Shown here: positions 50,743 through 60,572 of the stretch, one piece after another | Position numbering within the stretch: position 1 is the first letter of the stretch | Layout of the letters: each line of letters begins with the position of its first letter | Position numbers and translations under genes: made by a program | Notes under the pieces: model-generated | The model's database searches: none | What the model was told of the DNA's origin: nothing | Seen by the model: the letters and a program-made list of their open reading frames with translations, nothing else | Assembly: GCF_011189575.1 (NCBI RefSeq) | Contig: NZ_PUJW01000002.1 | Location: 186,001-250,000, forward strand | DNA length: 64,000 nt | DNA from: Photorhabdus cinerea | GTDB taxonomy: Bacteria > Pseudomonadota > Gammaproteobacteria > Enterobacterales > Enterobacteriaceae | Direction of reading: 5' to 3'

Positions 50743-52005
50743 ATGAGCCAAGAAAATGATTTTAAAGCTTTTTCTATTAAGAATGGTGCTAATGTAGTAA
50801 GTCAAGATAGATATGAAGCAAGTCTGGACTTACAGACGGGGTTTCCACCCAATGATGTTCCAACTCATTTGTTAAATAAGGTATTACGTCAATCATCAAC
50901 AATAGCCTCTGTGGTGGCTAATTTTATTGCGACACAATCGGGTGATGATGTTTTGGATGACGGTGATATAGCCAAACTCACTGTCCAGTTAAATCGGGCG
51001 TTAAAGCAGAAAATCACGGCAGAAACTCCTGATACTTCATTAACGCAAAAAGGTGTTGTTCAGCTTACCAATGTAGTTGGCAACAGTGACACATTAGCAG
51101 TGACACAAAAACTGGCTCAGGAAATCGTTAATTCATTACGTGAAAATATTGATGGTAAAGTACCCAATGGCCGGAAAATAAATGGTAAGTCGTTGACTAC
51201 GGATATTAATTTGAATGCCGGGGATGTAGGTGCAGTATCAATTAATGAAGCAATGTATTCAATGAGTCTTGGTCGTTTGGATGGATGGGAAAATATATAT
51301 AATGGTTGTGCTGGATTTGTGCCCAACGTACCGTTCCTTGCCAGATATGGATTGCCAGATAAATTTGGAGTCCAGTTAAGATTTAGCAATGTCATTGGTG
51401 CATCAAGCGAGGGAATAGATCAAGTATGGAGCCACAGATTGATTTTCATACATGGGGGAGATACATATCGTACAGATTACATAAATACGGGGGTTAAAAC
51501 TACACGTAAATTCTGGGATGATGCTAATGCTAAACCGGATATTAATGGATTCTTCAAACAAGCCTCTCCGATAGTAGAAATTTACCCCGATGGCACATTC
51601 TCAACTAACGAAGAATCAGAAGGAGCAGACGTTAAAAAAGAGGGGACCGGTATATATCACGTATCAAGTATTTTAGGGTATAACGCTGATGGTGGTTGGG
51701 GGATACATGGGGGTATTTCGGTTCCTCACGACAACAATAATCTCGAACTGATCTTTGTTAATGATCACGTTCAACCTGATGGTTCGATTATTGTTAAAAC
51801 TTTCCACCGTCAACATTCACATTTGCCTGAAATGTTTCAGAACTGGCGAGTCAAATCTATTGATGACAAGGGTAACAAGATATTCTACCAAGATGGGGAA
51901 CCCTGCGATATTCCCGACTATTGTCGTTTGGATATTCGTGTCCAAATGCCAGAAGATTCACTGTGGAATTTGAGACAAAACAAGTTGCAGGAAGAGTATA
52001 GATAA
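50743..52005 (+). CDS. Second tail-fibre-like protein with a different tip
   Basis: 420 residues. The first ~165 residues repeat the module of the 48966 protein at high identity (for example ATQSGDDVLDDGDIAKL). The C-terminal ~250 residues are unrelated to the first protein and end in a tip-like domain (GIYHVSSILGYNADGGWGIH, then KTFHRQHSHLPEMFQNW, DYCRLDIRVQMPEDSLWNL) that I recall from other enterobacterial tail-fibre proteins. No chaperone follows it. AGGGGG precedes the start. The shared base with a switched tip suggests diversified receptor binding. Confidence 0.75.
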   Translation: MSQENDFKAFSIKNGANVVSQDRYEASLDLQTGFPPNDVPTHLLNKVLRQSSTIASVVANFIATQSGDDVLDDGDIAKLTVQLNRALKQKITAETPDTSLTQKGVVQLTNVVGNSDTLAVTQKLAQEIVNSLRENIDGKVPNGRKINGKSLTTDINLNAGDVGAVSINEAMYSMSLGRLDGWENIYNGCAGFVPNVPFLARYGLPDKFGVQLRFSNVIGASSEGIDQVWSHRLIFIHGGDTYRTDYINTGVKTTRKFWDDANAKPDINGFFKQASPIVEIYPDGTFSTNEESEGADVKKEGTGIYHVSSILGYNADGGWGIHGGISVPHDNNNLELIFVNDHVQPDGSIIVKTFHRQHSHLPEMFQNWRVKSIDDKGNKIFYQDGEPCDIPDYCRLDIRVQMPEDSLWNLRQNKLQEEYR

Positions 52006-52037
52006 TATGTACTTCTGATCACAATTTGTAGTAATAC

Positions 52038-52067
52038 GGGGCCTAATCTGGCCCTGTATCTTATTTT
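52038..52067 (+). terminator. Rho-independent terminator after second fibre gene
   Basis: GGGCC and GGCCC pair around TAATCT (52039-52054), then TGTATCTTATTTTTT. It separates the fibre block from the T6SS operon. Confidence 0.7.
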
Positions 52068-52666
52068 TTACGCAACTATCCGGCTATTTGCAATAAGTGT
52101 TTATCTATTAATCCAGATACAATTCCCAGTAAAAATTCATCAGGTCGTGATATCTTAATTAATCATATTTAGGTAGTTAATCGATTTATCTTTATTAAAA
52201 ACCTTGTATATTAATCAGGTATTCTGTTTCCCATATTAGGCAAGGCCAAGTTTAAATAAAATTCTAATTCCATCTATATTTTTATTTTTCTGACAAGTCA
52301 GATTTTCATTATTGAAGATGGTAAAATGGAAAATAAGACAAGTACGAAAATGCGTTTTAATTATAATATATAACTTTTAATTTTCTTATTAAATACAATC
52401 AATTAGATAATTGTCCTGGATTCAGGACATGATATTTCACTTTGATAAGCTTGCATTAAGACAATATACGTGAGAATTTATTTACCAGCCGACACACGGT
52501 GGGTTTTAAATATCATTAAATGTGCCACAGCATATTAAGTTGTTATAAATAGACGTTAATTGATCTCTTCGTCTATCTCATCTTGTTCGGTTATTTAATC
52601 AGGTTTGGTGCGGTTTAACGTAAGTAAGTTTGCACTTCCTGTCATATATAAAGGTAAAAAGGTGCC
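52068..52666. other. Long AT-rich leader before the T6SS operon
   Basis: About 600 bp without a gene. Small palindromes occur: TCTGAC-AA-GTCAGA near 52288 and TGTCCTG-GATT-CAGGACA at 52412-52429. I looked for a sigma-54 (-24 GG / -12 GC) promoter of the kind that drives some T6SS operons and saw no convincing match. AAGGTAAAAAGGTG precedes tssB. Confidence 0.5.
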
Positions 52667-53200
52667 ATGAATACTCAACGTAAGCTTGATAAAGTAAGGC
52701 CGCCCCGTGTTCAGATTACTTATGATGTCGAATTAGGTGGTGCGGTCGAGAAAAAAGAATTGCCTTTAGTTATTGGTGTGATTGGGCAATTTGCTGAGCA
52801 ATCAATTCCTATGCGTGAACGTCGTTTCATGCATGTTGATAAAGATAATTTTAATGCTGTGATGGAAGGTCTATCACCTTCGTTGGAATTACAGGTTGAA
52901 AGTGCTTTGCCGGGTCAGAGTGGATTTATTAATGTCGATTTGCAATTTCAATCAATGGCTGACTTTTCCCCGGAGAATTTGGCGAAGCAGATTGAGCCAC
53001 TGCGTAATTTATTGGGAGTTCGCAGCAAACTGAGTGATTTGAAAGGTCGTGCATTGAGTAATGAAAAATTGCGTGACCGTCTGGCGGAAATTCTTGCTGA
53101 ACATGCGGATAAATTACCGCAGGTAAATGAGGGAACGGAAACCGCCGCCACAGAAAATACAGCAGATGACGCCACTCCGGAAAATAACAATGCACAGTGA
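52667..53200 (+). CDS. tssB: TssB, small sheath subunit of type VI secretion
   Basis: 177 residues, with the VipA/ImpB pattern (PPRVQITYDVELGGA, LPLVIGVIGQF, RRFMHVDKDNF, LRNLLGVRSKLSDLKGRA). It pairs with TssC to build the contractile sheath. The C-terminus is a charged low-complexity tail. The stop is 7 bp before the chosen tssC start. Confidence 0.95.
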   Translation: MNTQRKLDKVRPPRVQITYDVELGGAVEKKELPLVIGVIGQFAEQSIPMRERRFMHVDKDNFNAVMEGLSPSLELQVESALPGQSGFINVDLQFQSMADFSPENLAKQIEPLRNLLGVRSKLSDLKGRALSNEKLRDRLAEILAEHADKLPQVNEGTETAATENTADDATPENNNAQ

Positions 53201-53207
53201 GGACAGC

Positions 53208-54689
53208 ATGGAACAGAGCGTTGTTGAACAGCAAGAATTGAAAGCAATGGAAACTAGCGGCGATTTTCTTGATCAGATTATTGATAACACTCAGGCCATT
53301 CGTCGGGAAACGGATCGTGATCGGGTAAAAAGTCAACTCGACCAGTTTTTGTCCGAAGTGACTGCTGGCTCATTAGTGGTTTCTGGTGATTTGGTAAACA
53401 GTATTGAGGAGCGCATTGCCTCGATTGACGCGTTGATGTCCGCTCAACTGAGCTTGGTATTGCATCACCCGGAATTCCAGCGTTTGGAATCTTCCTGGAC
53501 GGGGCTTAAGGGGTTACTCGATCAGAGTGAAACTGAGAATACCCAGATTCGAATGTTGAACGCGACAAAAACCGATTTGATTAAAGACTTTAAATCGGCT
53601 TCTGATTTCGATCAGTCAATGCTGTTTAAAAATATTTATGAACATGAGTACGGTACCTTTGGTGGTGAGCCTTACTCGGCATTTGTTGGTGATTTTGACT
53701 TTGATAACAGTCCAGAAGATCTTTACTTACTGGAACAGATTTCTCATGTGGCGGCTGCCGCACATGCACCGTTTATCAGTTCGGCCAATGCAGGCATGTT
53801 GGGGCTGAATGATTTTGGTGAACTGCCGCGTCCTCGTGATTTGTCCAAACTGTTTGACACATCCGACTATTTGCGTTGGAAACGCTTCCGAGAATCTGAT
53901 GACTCCCGCTATGTCGGCCTAACTTTACCAAGAGTGATTGGTCGTTTGCCTTACGGAGCAAAAACGATTCCGGTTGAACAGTTCTGTTTCGAAGAGCAGA
54001 TGAAAGAAGGGGATAGCAGCAGTTATCTGTGGATTAACGCCGCTTATGCATTGGCTGGCCGTATGGTGGCTGCGTTTGAACAATATGGCTGGTGTGCCGC
54101 GATTCGCGGTGTGGAAGGTGGGGGATTGGTAGAAGCATTGCCGACCCATCATTACTCCTCTGTGTCCGGCGAAAAAATGCTGCAATGTCCGACTGAAGTG
54201 GCTATTTCTGATCGCCGTGAGAAAGAATTGGCAGAATTAGGCTTTATTCCTCTGGTTTATTATAAAGGCACTGACTACGCCGCATTTTTCTCGGTGCAGT
54301 CGCCAAATAAACCAAGGAAATATAATTCTGATTTGGCAAATGCCAACGCAAAATTATCAACACAATTGCAATACATTATGACGACTTCTCGCTTCGCCCA
54401 TTATTTGAAAATGATTGTGCGCGACAAAGTGGGTAGTTTTATGTCCCGTGGAGAATGCCAAACTTATCTGCAAAGCTGGATCAACCAGTATATTGTTGGC
54501 TCTGATACTGTCGGCGCAGAAATTAAAGCCAGCCATCCATTGCGGGAGGCAAGAGTTGATGTTGTTGAAGTTCCTGGCTCGCCTGGAACATATCGCGCAG
54601 TAGCTTATTTAAGGCCACATTTCCAATTAGAGGGATTAAGTATGTCTTTACGGTTGGTTGCAGATTTGCCGCCGTCTTCGGCTGCTTAA
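53208..54689 (+). CDS. tssC: TssC, large sheath subunit of type VI secretion
   Basis: 493 residues from ATG 53208, preceded by GTGAGGA at the tssB stop; an ATG at 53190 is also in frame but overlaps tssB. VipB/ImpC features: LVVSGDLVNSIEERIASIDALMSAQL, LESSWTGLKGLLDQ, GEPYSAFVGDFDFDN, and the C-terminal LQSWINQYI. Length is standard. Confidence 0.95.
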   Translation: MEQSVVEQQELKAMETSGDFLDQIIDNTQAIRRETDRDRVKSQLDQFLSEVTAGSLVVSGDLVNSIEERIASIDALMSAQLSLVLHHPEFQRLESSWTGLKGLLDQSETENTQIRMLNATKTDLIKDFKSASDFDQSMLFKNIYEHEYGTFGGEPYSAFVGDFDFDNSPEDLYLLEQISHVAAAAHAPFISSANAGMLGLNDFGELPRPRDLSKLFDTSDYLRWKRFRESDDSRYVGLTLPRVIGRLPYGAKTIPVEQFCFEEQMKEGDSSSYLWINAAYALAGRMVAAFEQYGWCAAIRGVEGGGLVEALPTHHYSSVSGEKMLQCPTEVAISDRREKELAELGFIPLVYYKGTDYAAFFSVQSPNKPRKYNSDLANANAKLSTQLQYIMTTSRFAHYLKMIVRDKVGSFMSRGECQTYLQSWINQYIVGSDTVGAEIKASHPLREARVDVVEVPGSPGTYRAVAYLRPHFQLEGLSMSLRLVADLPPSSAA

Positions 54690-54746
54690 TTATTCTATTT
54701 ATTAATATTTATCCTATTTTATTACAAATAACAGGAGTAGTTAATT

Positions 54747-55241
54747 ATGAGTTCTTCTATTTTTTTACAAATTGATAGTATTCCAGGTGAAAGTACCGAC
54801 AGCCAACATAAAGATTGGATTGAGCTGGAGCATGTCAATTTTGGGGTGTTCAACCACGCACGTATTGCAGACAGTGGTAAGCGTAAGATTACCGTTGGTG
54901 CAGCGGATTTCCGCACCATCGATTGTGTGAAGGTGATGGATACCAGTTCTATTAAACTGCTGTCCGCTGCGGCGCAAGGTACAGCGATTAAGAATGTGAA
55001 ATTAGCAATTTGTACAATTTTCAAAGGGGAAATGCACCCTTATGCGGAAGTTGAAATGGACGAATGTATTATCTCTGATGTTCATGAAACGTGTTCGCGT
55101 GGCGGTGAATTCCCACAAGAGCAGTTTTCCATTACCTATTCCAAAATTAAGTGGACCTTCACACCACTCAGTCCAGACGGCAACAAAGGCAAAAAAGTGG
55201 GTCCAGAAGGTTGGGATCTCATCGAGAACAAGAAACAGTAA
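54747..55241 (+). CDS. hcp: Hcp (TssD), tube protein of type VI secretion
   Basis: 164 residues, Hcp1 family: IFLQIDSIPGESTDSQHKDWIEL at the N-terminus, ISDVHETCSRGG and YSKIKWTFTPLSPDG toward the end. Hexameric rings form the tube inside the sheath. A strong terminator-like hairpin follows, so hcp is likely made in excess of the genes downstream. Confidence 0.95.
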   Translation: MSSSIFLQIDSIPGESTDSQHKDWIELEHVNFGVFNHARIADSGKRKITVGAADFRTIDCVKVMDTSSIKLLSAAAQGTAIKNVKLAICTIFKGEMHPYAEVEMDECIISDVHETCSRGGEFPQEQFSITYSKIKWTFTPLSPDGNKGKKVGPEGWDLIENKKQ

Positions 55242-55254
55242 TTTTTACTGTTTA

Positions 55255-55279
55255 CTGCCGGCCAAAGGCCGGCAGTTTT
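55255..55279 (+). terminator. Terminator/attenuator inside the T6SS operon, between hcp and tssE
   Basis: CTGCCGGCC and GGCCGGCAG form a perfect 9-bp GC-rich stem around AAA, followed by TTTT. It lies 13 bp after the hcp stop and 20 bp before the tssE start. Partial termination here would raise hcp mRNA relative to tssE-K. Confidence 0.75.
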
Positions 55280-55299
55280 AACCAGAAAGAAAGGATATT

Positions 55300-55743
55300 A
55301 TGATTCAACCTTCATTTCTCCATCGTCTGAAAGATGATCATCCACAAAAGGAAGAGCGTGGTGTAACGCTCACTTGGTCACGTCAGGAAGTTGTGCAAAG
55401 CCTCATGTTCGATCTGAACATGTTATTTTCATCAAGACCGATTTCCGCAGTTTTACCTTTATTTGGTGAGTTACCGAAATCAGTTTTAAATTATGGCGTT
55501 TCTGATGTTATTAGCGTTGATATTTCGGATGATGAGCGTATTGACGCACTGAGCAATAATATTTACCAGGCTATTTCCTGGTTTGAACCACGCCTGAAAA
55601 ATGTCGTTATTACATTACAAAAAAATACACCGGAGAATATTACTTTTTGGGTGAGTGGAATTTTTTTCGACGAACAGATTGTGTTTTCTATCTCATGGAG
55701 CAGTACCGCTTATACCTATTCAATTTCATGGGACAGATTATAA
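55300..55743 (+). CDS. tssE: TssE, gp25-like baseplate component
   Basis: 147 residues with the gp25-like middle (SRPISAVLPLFGELPKSVLNYGV) and C-terminal strands. AAAGAAAGG precedes ATG 55300. Forms the baseplate wedge with TssF and TssG. Confidence 0.85.
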   Translation: MIQPSFLHRLKDDHPQKEERGVTLTWSRQEVVQSLMFDLNMLFSSRPISAVLPLFGELPKSVLNYGVSDVISVDISDDERIDALSNNIYQAISWFEPRLKNVVITLQKNTPENITFWVSGIFFDEQIVFSISWSSTAYTYSISWDRL

Positions 55744-55744
55744 T

Positions 55745-57556
55745 ATGATGTTATTACCACAGAAAATACTGAATTATTATAATCGGGAGCTGAGTTATTT
55801 AAGGCAATATGGCGCCGCTTTTTCTCAGCGTTTTCCCAAAATTGCCAAGCGTCTTGGATTTGCGGAGGGCGTTTCAGAAGATCCTCATGTAGAACGGTTA
55901 GTAGAATCTTTTGCTTTTCTGACGGCCAAGATTCATCAACGTATTGATGAAGATATGCCGGAATTGAACAACGCAATGCTGGAAGTACTGGCGCCACAAT
56001 TCTTACGTCAGATCCCGTCGGTGTCGTTGGTACAGTTTCAGCAAGACCCGTTGGCATCGGGTGTGACTGGCGTGATGACAGTAGCACGACATACGCCGTT
56101 AATTTCTCAGCCAGTTGGTGATGTGGCTTGCCGTTTCCGCACGGTATATCCGCTGGAAATGTTGCCATTGGATTTAACCCACGCGGAACTGATGCCAGAT
56201 CCTTACGATCGGGATTTTATCTTAACGCTGAATTTCACGCTGTGGCCGGGTGCTAGTTTTCAGGCGCGTCATATTCGGTTGTACTTACATGGAACGCCGA
56301 TACTGGCCCATAGCTTATATGAACTGTTGTCGGCGCAGGTTAAGCAGTTGGAATGTCGGCTGGGTGAGCGTGTATTCAGCATGGATAGCCGAGATATTCA
56401 GGTCGTGGGTTTCGATCCGCAAGACAACTTGTGTGCTGATGATCTGATGATAAATCCGACTCATCATCTGTTCCGCGATTATTTTAGTTTTCCTGAACGG
56501 TTCTTATTTCTGGATATTCCATTGCCTGATGCGGGTTTAATCACCAAATCAGCCGGAGAACTACATTATCGTTTCCGGCTTAAGGATTGCACTGCGCTGC
56601 GTCGTATTGAACGTATGAGCGATAAAGTTGATAGCGAAACTTTTCGGCTAAATTGTGTACCCATAGTGAATCTATTTTCTCATCAGGCGGAGCCGATTAT
56701 CCCGTTGGAAACCGAGCACGAATATCTGGTTCAGCCGGATGCCCGTCGTCCACAAAGTATGGAAGTCTATACCATTGATCGGGTTGAGATTGTCAGTCGT
56801 CAGCAAAAGCAATTAAGTTCTAGATCAGTACCGTCATTATTCGGTATTGAACATACACAAGATGGCGAACAGCCTCTGTTGTTCTGGCAAGCGTCACCGC
56901 GCCCTTCACTCAGGCACAACGAAACGGGAATGAATATGTTTATCGGTTTTTCCGATAGCAGTGGTGAGCAATTAAAGCCAGAAACCGAAGTGGTGGTATT
57001 GAGTTTAACCTGTACCAATCGTGATATGCCACGGCTGTTGAGCAATGGTCATCCTGATGGGGATTTTGAATCAGAAGTTGCTTTGCCGGGCGTAAAAATT
57101 CTGGGATTGATCCGCCCCCGGTTTCCGGTGCGCTCACAACCGAACTGCGCATTGAACTGGCGTTTGGTGTCACAGCTCAATCTGAACCAAATGTTGCTGA
57201 GTGGCTTGCAAGGCGTTCAGTGCCTAAAAGAGACGCTGGAACTGTACAACTTGCATGGTGATCCCGCTATATCGCGGTTAATTACACAGTTGCAACAGGT
57301 TGCTATTGTGCCGGTGAGTACACGTCTGAATCCAGCTGATCCTTATTCTCTGGCGCGTGGATTGGAGGTGACGTTGACATTCCAGACACAGGCGGGTGAG
57401 TTTGTTGATTTTTATCTTTTTTGCAGCCTACTGGAACGTTTTATCGCTATGTATGCGCCGATTAACAGTTTCACGCAGACAGTGACTCAATTGGAGTCGG
57501 TCAATAATAGCATGCGTCGGTGGCCACGTCGTAGCGGGAGGCTGACATGGCTTTAG
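55745..57556 (+). CDS. tssF: TssF, baseplate component
   Basis: 603 residues from ATG 55745, one base after the tssE stop; an earlier in-frame start lies inside tssE and is a shadow. Typical opening YYNRELSYLRQYGAAFSQRFPKIAKRLGF and the FLTAKIHQRIDEDMPELNNAMLEVLAP segment. Overlaps tssG by 10 bp. Confidence 0.93.
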   Translation: MMLLPQKILNYYNRELSYLRQYGAAFSQRFPKIAKRLGFAEGVSEDPHVERLVESFAFLTAKIHQRIDEDMPELNNAMLEVLAPQFLRQIPSVSLVQFQQDPLASGVTGVMTVARHTPLISQPVGDVACRFRTVYPLEMLPLDLTHAELMPDPYDRDFILTLNFTLWPGASFQARHIRLYLHGTPILAHSLYELLSAQVKQLECRLGERVFSMDSRDIQVVGFDPQDNLCADDLMINPTHHLFRDYFSFPERFLFLDIPLPDAGLITKSAGELHYRFRLKDCTALRRIERMSDKVDSETFRLNCVPIVNLFSHQAEPIIPLETEHEYLVQPDARRPQSMEVYTIDRVEIVSRQQKQLSSRSVPSLFGIEHTQDGEQPLLFWQASPRPSLRHNETGMNMFIGFSDSSGEQLKPETEVVVLSLTCTNRDMPRLLSNGHPDGDFESEVALPGVKILGLIRPRFPVRSQPNCALNWRLVSQLNLNQMLLSGLQGVQCLKETLELYNLHGDPAISRLITQLQQVAIVPVSTRLNPADPYSLARGLEVTLTFQTQAGEFVDFYLFCSLLERFIAMYAPINSFTQTVTQLESVNNSMRRWPRRSGRLTWL

Positions 57557-58509
57557 AAAACAAGATACGTCTGGCTGGTGGCCGTTTTTATCAGAATGTT
57601 CGTCGCCTGCTTAAACGCTGTCACTATCGTCAGAGTCGCGGAACAGTAATTATCCCTGATGATGTGGTGCAATTTAGCTCAGTTCTTACGCTGGATGCAC
57701 CGGAAGGTGAAGTGGAATCTTTGTTGCCACCGCAACAGGAGGATGAACAGTATCACATGGCGGTATATCACTTTGGGTTGCTGGGAACTTTTGGTGCATT
57801 ACCGTTGCGCTATACCGAATGGCTGATTGATCGGCGTTATCGTTATGGCGATGAATCAGCTCAGGCGTTTATTGATATTTTTACCCATCGTCTGCTTAGT
57901 CTGCGTTTTCAGGCGTGGCAGAAATACCGGTTATTTGTTAATGCAGAATTGCGAAGCCGTCGGGCGTTACCCGCGGTCATTCCAGCCGTTGCCGGGCAAT
58001 TAACGGCGAGTGAAACTCAGCATATTCATCCTGCCTGCGTTGGTCTGTTGGCAACATCCGTTCGTTCAATGATGAACTTGCAACATCTGTTGCAGCGGGA
58101 ATTTAACATGGCGGTCAGTATTCAGCCGTTTCGGGGACGTTGGCAGTATGCAGAGCAAATGCACTGTTGTTGCCTGGGCCGCAGCTTGTTGGGTGATAAC
58201 CCGATGCTGGGTCACGCTTACTGGGATATTCAGTCAGGATTTCATATTCAGCTGGGGCCGTTTGCAGCCCAGCAGCGCGCCGATTTTATGCCGGGAAATG
58301 AACGATATCGCAGATTGACCCAGTGGGTGTGGCAATTTGCCGGTCCGTTGCTCTCTTTCTCGCTGGAATTGCTGGTGCAGCACGATGGGCGTGGCAATAG
58401 ATTAAACGGCAGCCGTCGATTGGGATGGGATGGTTGTTTAGGGGATACCGGCGATACCCATATTCAGCATGTATATCTGGGGGAATGTACGAGCCCCTAC
58501 GCGGTTTAA
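57547..58509 (+). CDS. tssG: TssG, baseplate component
   Basis: 320 residues with the usual FYQNVRRLLKR-like start, the AVYHFGLLGTFGALPLRYTEWL block and the HRLLSLRFQAWQKYR segment. Starts 10 bp inside tssF. Length is standard. Confidence 0.92.
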   Translation: MALENKIRLAGGRFYQNVRRLLKRCHYRQSRGTVIIPDDVVQFSSVLTLDAPEGEVESLLPPQQEDEQYHMAVYHFGLLGTFGALPLRYTEWLIDRRYRYGDESAQAFIDIFTHRLLSLRFQAWQKYRLFVNAELRSRRALPAVIPAVAGQLTASETQHIHPACVGLLATSVRSMMNLQHLLQREFNMAVSIQPFRGRWQYAEQMHCCCLGRSLLGDNPMLGHAYWDIQSGFHIQLGPFAAQQRADFMPGNERYRRLTQWVWQFAGPLLSFSLELLVQHDGRGNRLNGSRRLGWDGCLGDTGDTHIQHVYLGECTSPYAV

Positions 58510-58531
58510 ACAAGAAATTCAGGTGAAAAAT

Positions 58532-60538
58532 ATGCTGTTAGGGCAAAAGAATCGTTTTTTACAGGTTATCGGCAGTCTGTCAGATATTGTGGCACTGAAT
58601 AAAATCAGTGGTGAAGAAAGTTTATCTCTCCCTTATTCCTTTTCTGTCGAGCTTTACTCCAGCGCGGACTGGGACAAGCTGGAGTCTCATATTGGTAAAC
58701 CACTGGCGTTTTGTATTGGTGAAGCGCCAAATCATCGGATTGTGCATGGCATATTGACGGAATTGCAGCAACAAGGCTTTGCCGATGGTCAATTTTGTTA
58801 TCAGGCGCGAGTTGAACCGTGGCTGAAAATGTTGACGTTAACCAGTAACCTGCGTGTTTATCAACGCATCAGTGTACCGGATATGGTGTGTGATATTTTC
58901 CGTAAACGTGGGTTTAACGATGTTGAGTTGGCGTTAAAAAGCAGTTATCCGAAACTTGAATATTGCATGCAATACAAGGAATCAGATTTTGATTTTGTGA
59001 CGCGCCAACTGGAACAGGCGGGTATTTTCTATTTTTTCCGCCATGAAGAAGGGCGCCATGTATTGGTACTGGCTGATCACCCTTCGACGTTTATTAACGC
59101 CCCTCTGGCTGTATTGCCGTATCAGTCGAAGCTCGGTAGTCAGCAAGGATACGGGCTGCGTGCCTGGCATATTCATCGCACGATGATCCCAGGTATGGCG
59201 GAAATGAGTGGTTATAACGTTAAAAATGCGTCGGTAGTTAGTGCCAGTGCTAAAGCGAATAGTGGTTATTCCGTCAATCCGAAGCTTTCTATCTATGACG
59301 ATCGGCGGCAGGAGGAACGTAATCAGTTGGAGGTGCAGGCGGCGCTGTGCATGGAACAATGGGAATCACAGTCGCATTATGCAAGTGCGGTTAATAGTTA
59401 TCCCAGTTTGCAAGTTGGGCACCAATTTACGTTGAAAGGACATGCCAGCGCTGATGGGCGTTATGCGGTGGGCAGTCAGCAATTAAAAGCGGAAAGTAAC
59501 CTTGAGGAAGGTGGGTTGTTGTTTTCGTCGCAGGTGACACTATTTCCGGCGAAGAAAGCATTCCGTCCGAAACCTTCTGTCACGCGGCCTTATATTGCTG
59601 GCGTGTTGTCTGCGTTGGTTGTGGGCGCTGCATCGGAGGAGATCCACACCGATGCACAGGGGCGTATCAAAATCCAATTTCATTGGGATAAAGAACACAA
59701 AAAAAATGATGACAGCTCTTGTTGGGTGCGTGTGAGCCAGTTTTGGAATGGTGCAAAATTTGGTGCTCAATTTGTGCCACGTGTGGGCAGTGAAGTGTTG
59801 GTGAGTTTTGTTGACGGCGACCCCGATAGCCCGCTAGTGACTGGAACGGTTTATAACGGAGTAAAGATGCCACCGTTTGCGTTGCCGGGACAAAAAACGC
59901 AAAGCGGCATTACTACCCGCAGTAGTGCAAAAGGTACGGTGGAACAAGGGCATCAATTTTGTTTCGAAGATAAGAAAGGCGAAGAATTTATTTTGCTTCA
60001 CTCACAAAAAGATCTGTGTCTGAAAGTGAAAAATGATTTTTCGGCGAATATCGGTCGTAATGCCTCGTGGGAAATTGAAGAGAAGCGCGATACAACAATT
60101 AAAAAAGGCCACGATACGTTAATTCTGAGTGAAGGTAATGCTGTCACCGAAGTGAAAAAAGGTGATAAGAAGCAAACACTGGATCGCGGTAATTTCATCA
60201 CGACTATCAGCGCGGGCAGTTATTCGCTGGAGGTATCCAGAGGCAGCGCCAAAATTAATACTGGACAACACTGCACTATTACAGCCAATCAGGGAATTGA
60301 GCTGAAAGTGGGTGCTAGTAAATTGTCGATTACCCCAGCGGGGATCACTATCAAAGCGCCATCTGTCACGGTAGAAGGGTCAGGGAAACTGGCATTGAAG
60401 AGCAGTGGTGTGGCAGAACTCACGGGAACCACAGTCAAAGTACAGGGCAGTGCAATGGCACAGTTAAAAGGCGGCATTGTTCAGGTGGATGCGACTGGTA
60501 TTGCGATGGTGAAAGGGATTTTGACCAAGATTGGTTAA
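58532..60538 (+). CDS. vgrG: VgrG (TssI), spike protein of type VI secretion
   Basis: 668 residues from ATG 58532, with AGGTGAA upstream; a start 21 codons earlier overlaps tssG. gp27-like N-terminus (SLPYSFSVELYSS, QYKESDFDFVTRQLEQAGIFYFFRHEEGRH), gp5 OB-fold (GRIKIQFHWD, SSCWVRVSQFWNGAKFGAQFVPRVGSEVLVSF) and a DUF2345-like beta-helix repeat end (SITPAGITIKAPSVTVEGSG). It ends right after the helix, with no extra C-terminal toxin domain, so cargo must be separate. Confidence 0.94.
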   Translation: MLLGQKNRFLQVIGSLSDIVALNKISGEESLSLPYSFSVELYSSADWDKLESHIGKPLAFCIGEAPNHRIVHGILTELQQQGFADGQFCYQARVEPWLKMLTLTSNLRVYQRISVPDMVCDIFRKRGFNDVELALKSSYPKLEYCMQYKESDFDFVTRQLEQAGIFYFFRHEEGRHVLVLADHPSTFINAPLAVLPYQSKLGSQQGYGLRAWHIHRTMIPGMAEMSGYNVKNASVVSASAKANSGYSVNPKLSIYDDRRQEERNQLEVQAALCMEQWESQSHYASAVNSYPSLQVGHQFTLKGHASADGRYAVGSQQLKAESNLEEGGLLFSSQVTLFPAKKAFRPKPSVTRPYIAGVLSALVVGAASEEIHTDAQGRIKIQFHWDKEHKKNDDSSCWVRVSQFWNGAKFGAQFVPRVGSEVLVSFVDGDPDSPLVTGTVYNGVKMPPFALPGQKTQSGITTRSSAKGTVEQGHQFCFEDKKGEEFILLHSQKDLCLKVKNDFSANIGRNASWEIEEKRDTTIKKGHDTLILSEGNAVTEVKKGDKKQTLDRGNFITTISAGSYSLEVSRGSAKINTGQHCTITANQGIELKVGASKLSITPAGITIKAPSVTVEGSGKLALKSSGVAELTGTTVKVQGSAMAQLKGGIVQVDATGIAMVKGILTKIG

Positions 60539-60572
60539 TAGTGGAATCAACGGATAATGAGAGTTTGGAGCA

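Larger units (their letters stand above)
48966..51227 (+). repeat. Diverged direct repeat of the fibre N-terminal module (48966-49450 and 50743-51227)
   Basis: About 480 bp coding for the shared fibre module occurs twice in the same direction, roughly 85% identical by eye over the parts compared (for example the ATQSGDD...LNRALKQK stretch). Recombination between the copies would swap tips or delete the chaperone. Confidence 0.65.

Noticed and set aside
48966..52005. Complete prophage
   Set aside because: Only fibre and chaperone genes are present; no integrase, capsid, portal, tail tube or lysis genes flank them.
52430..52666. Sigma-54 promoter for the T6SS operon
   Set aside because: No GG-N10-GC pair with proper flanks was convincing.
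58532..60538. Evolved VgrG with C-terminal toxin
   Set aside because: The protein ends right after the beta-helix region at 668 residues; no extra domain is present.
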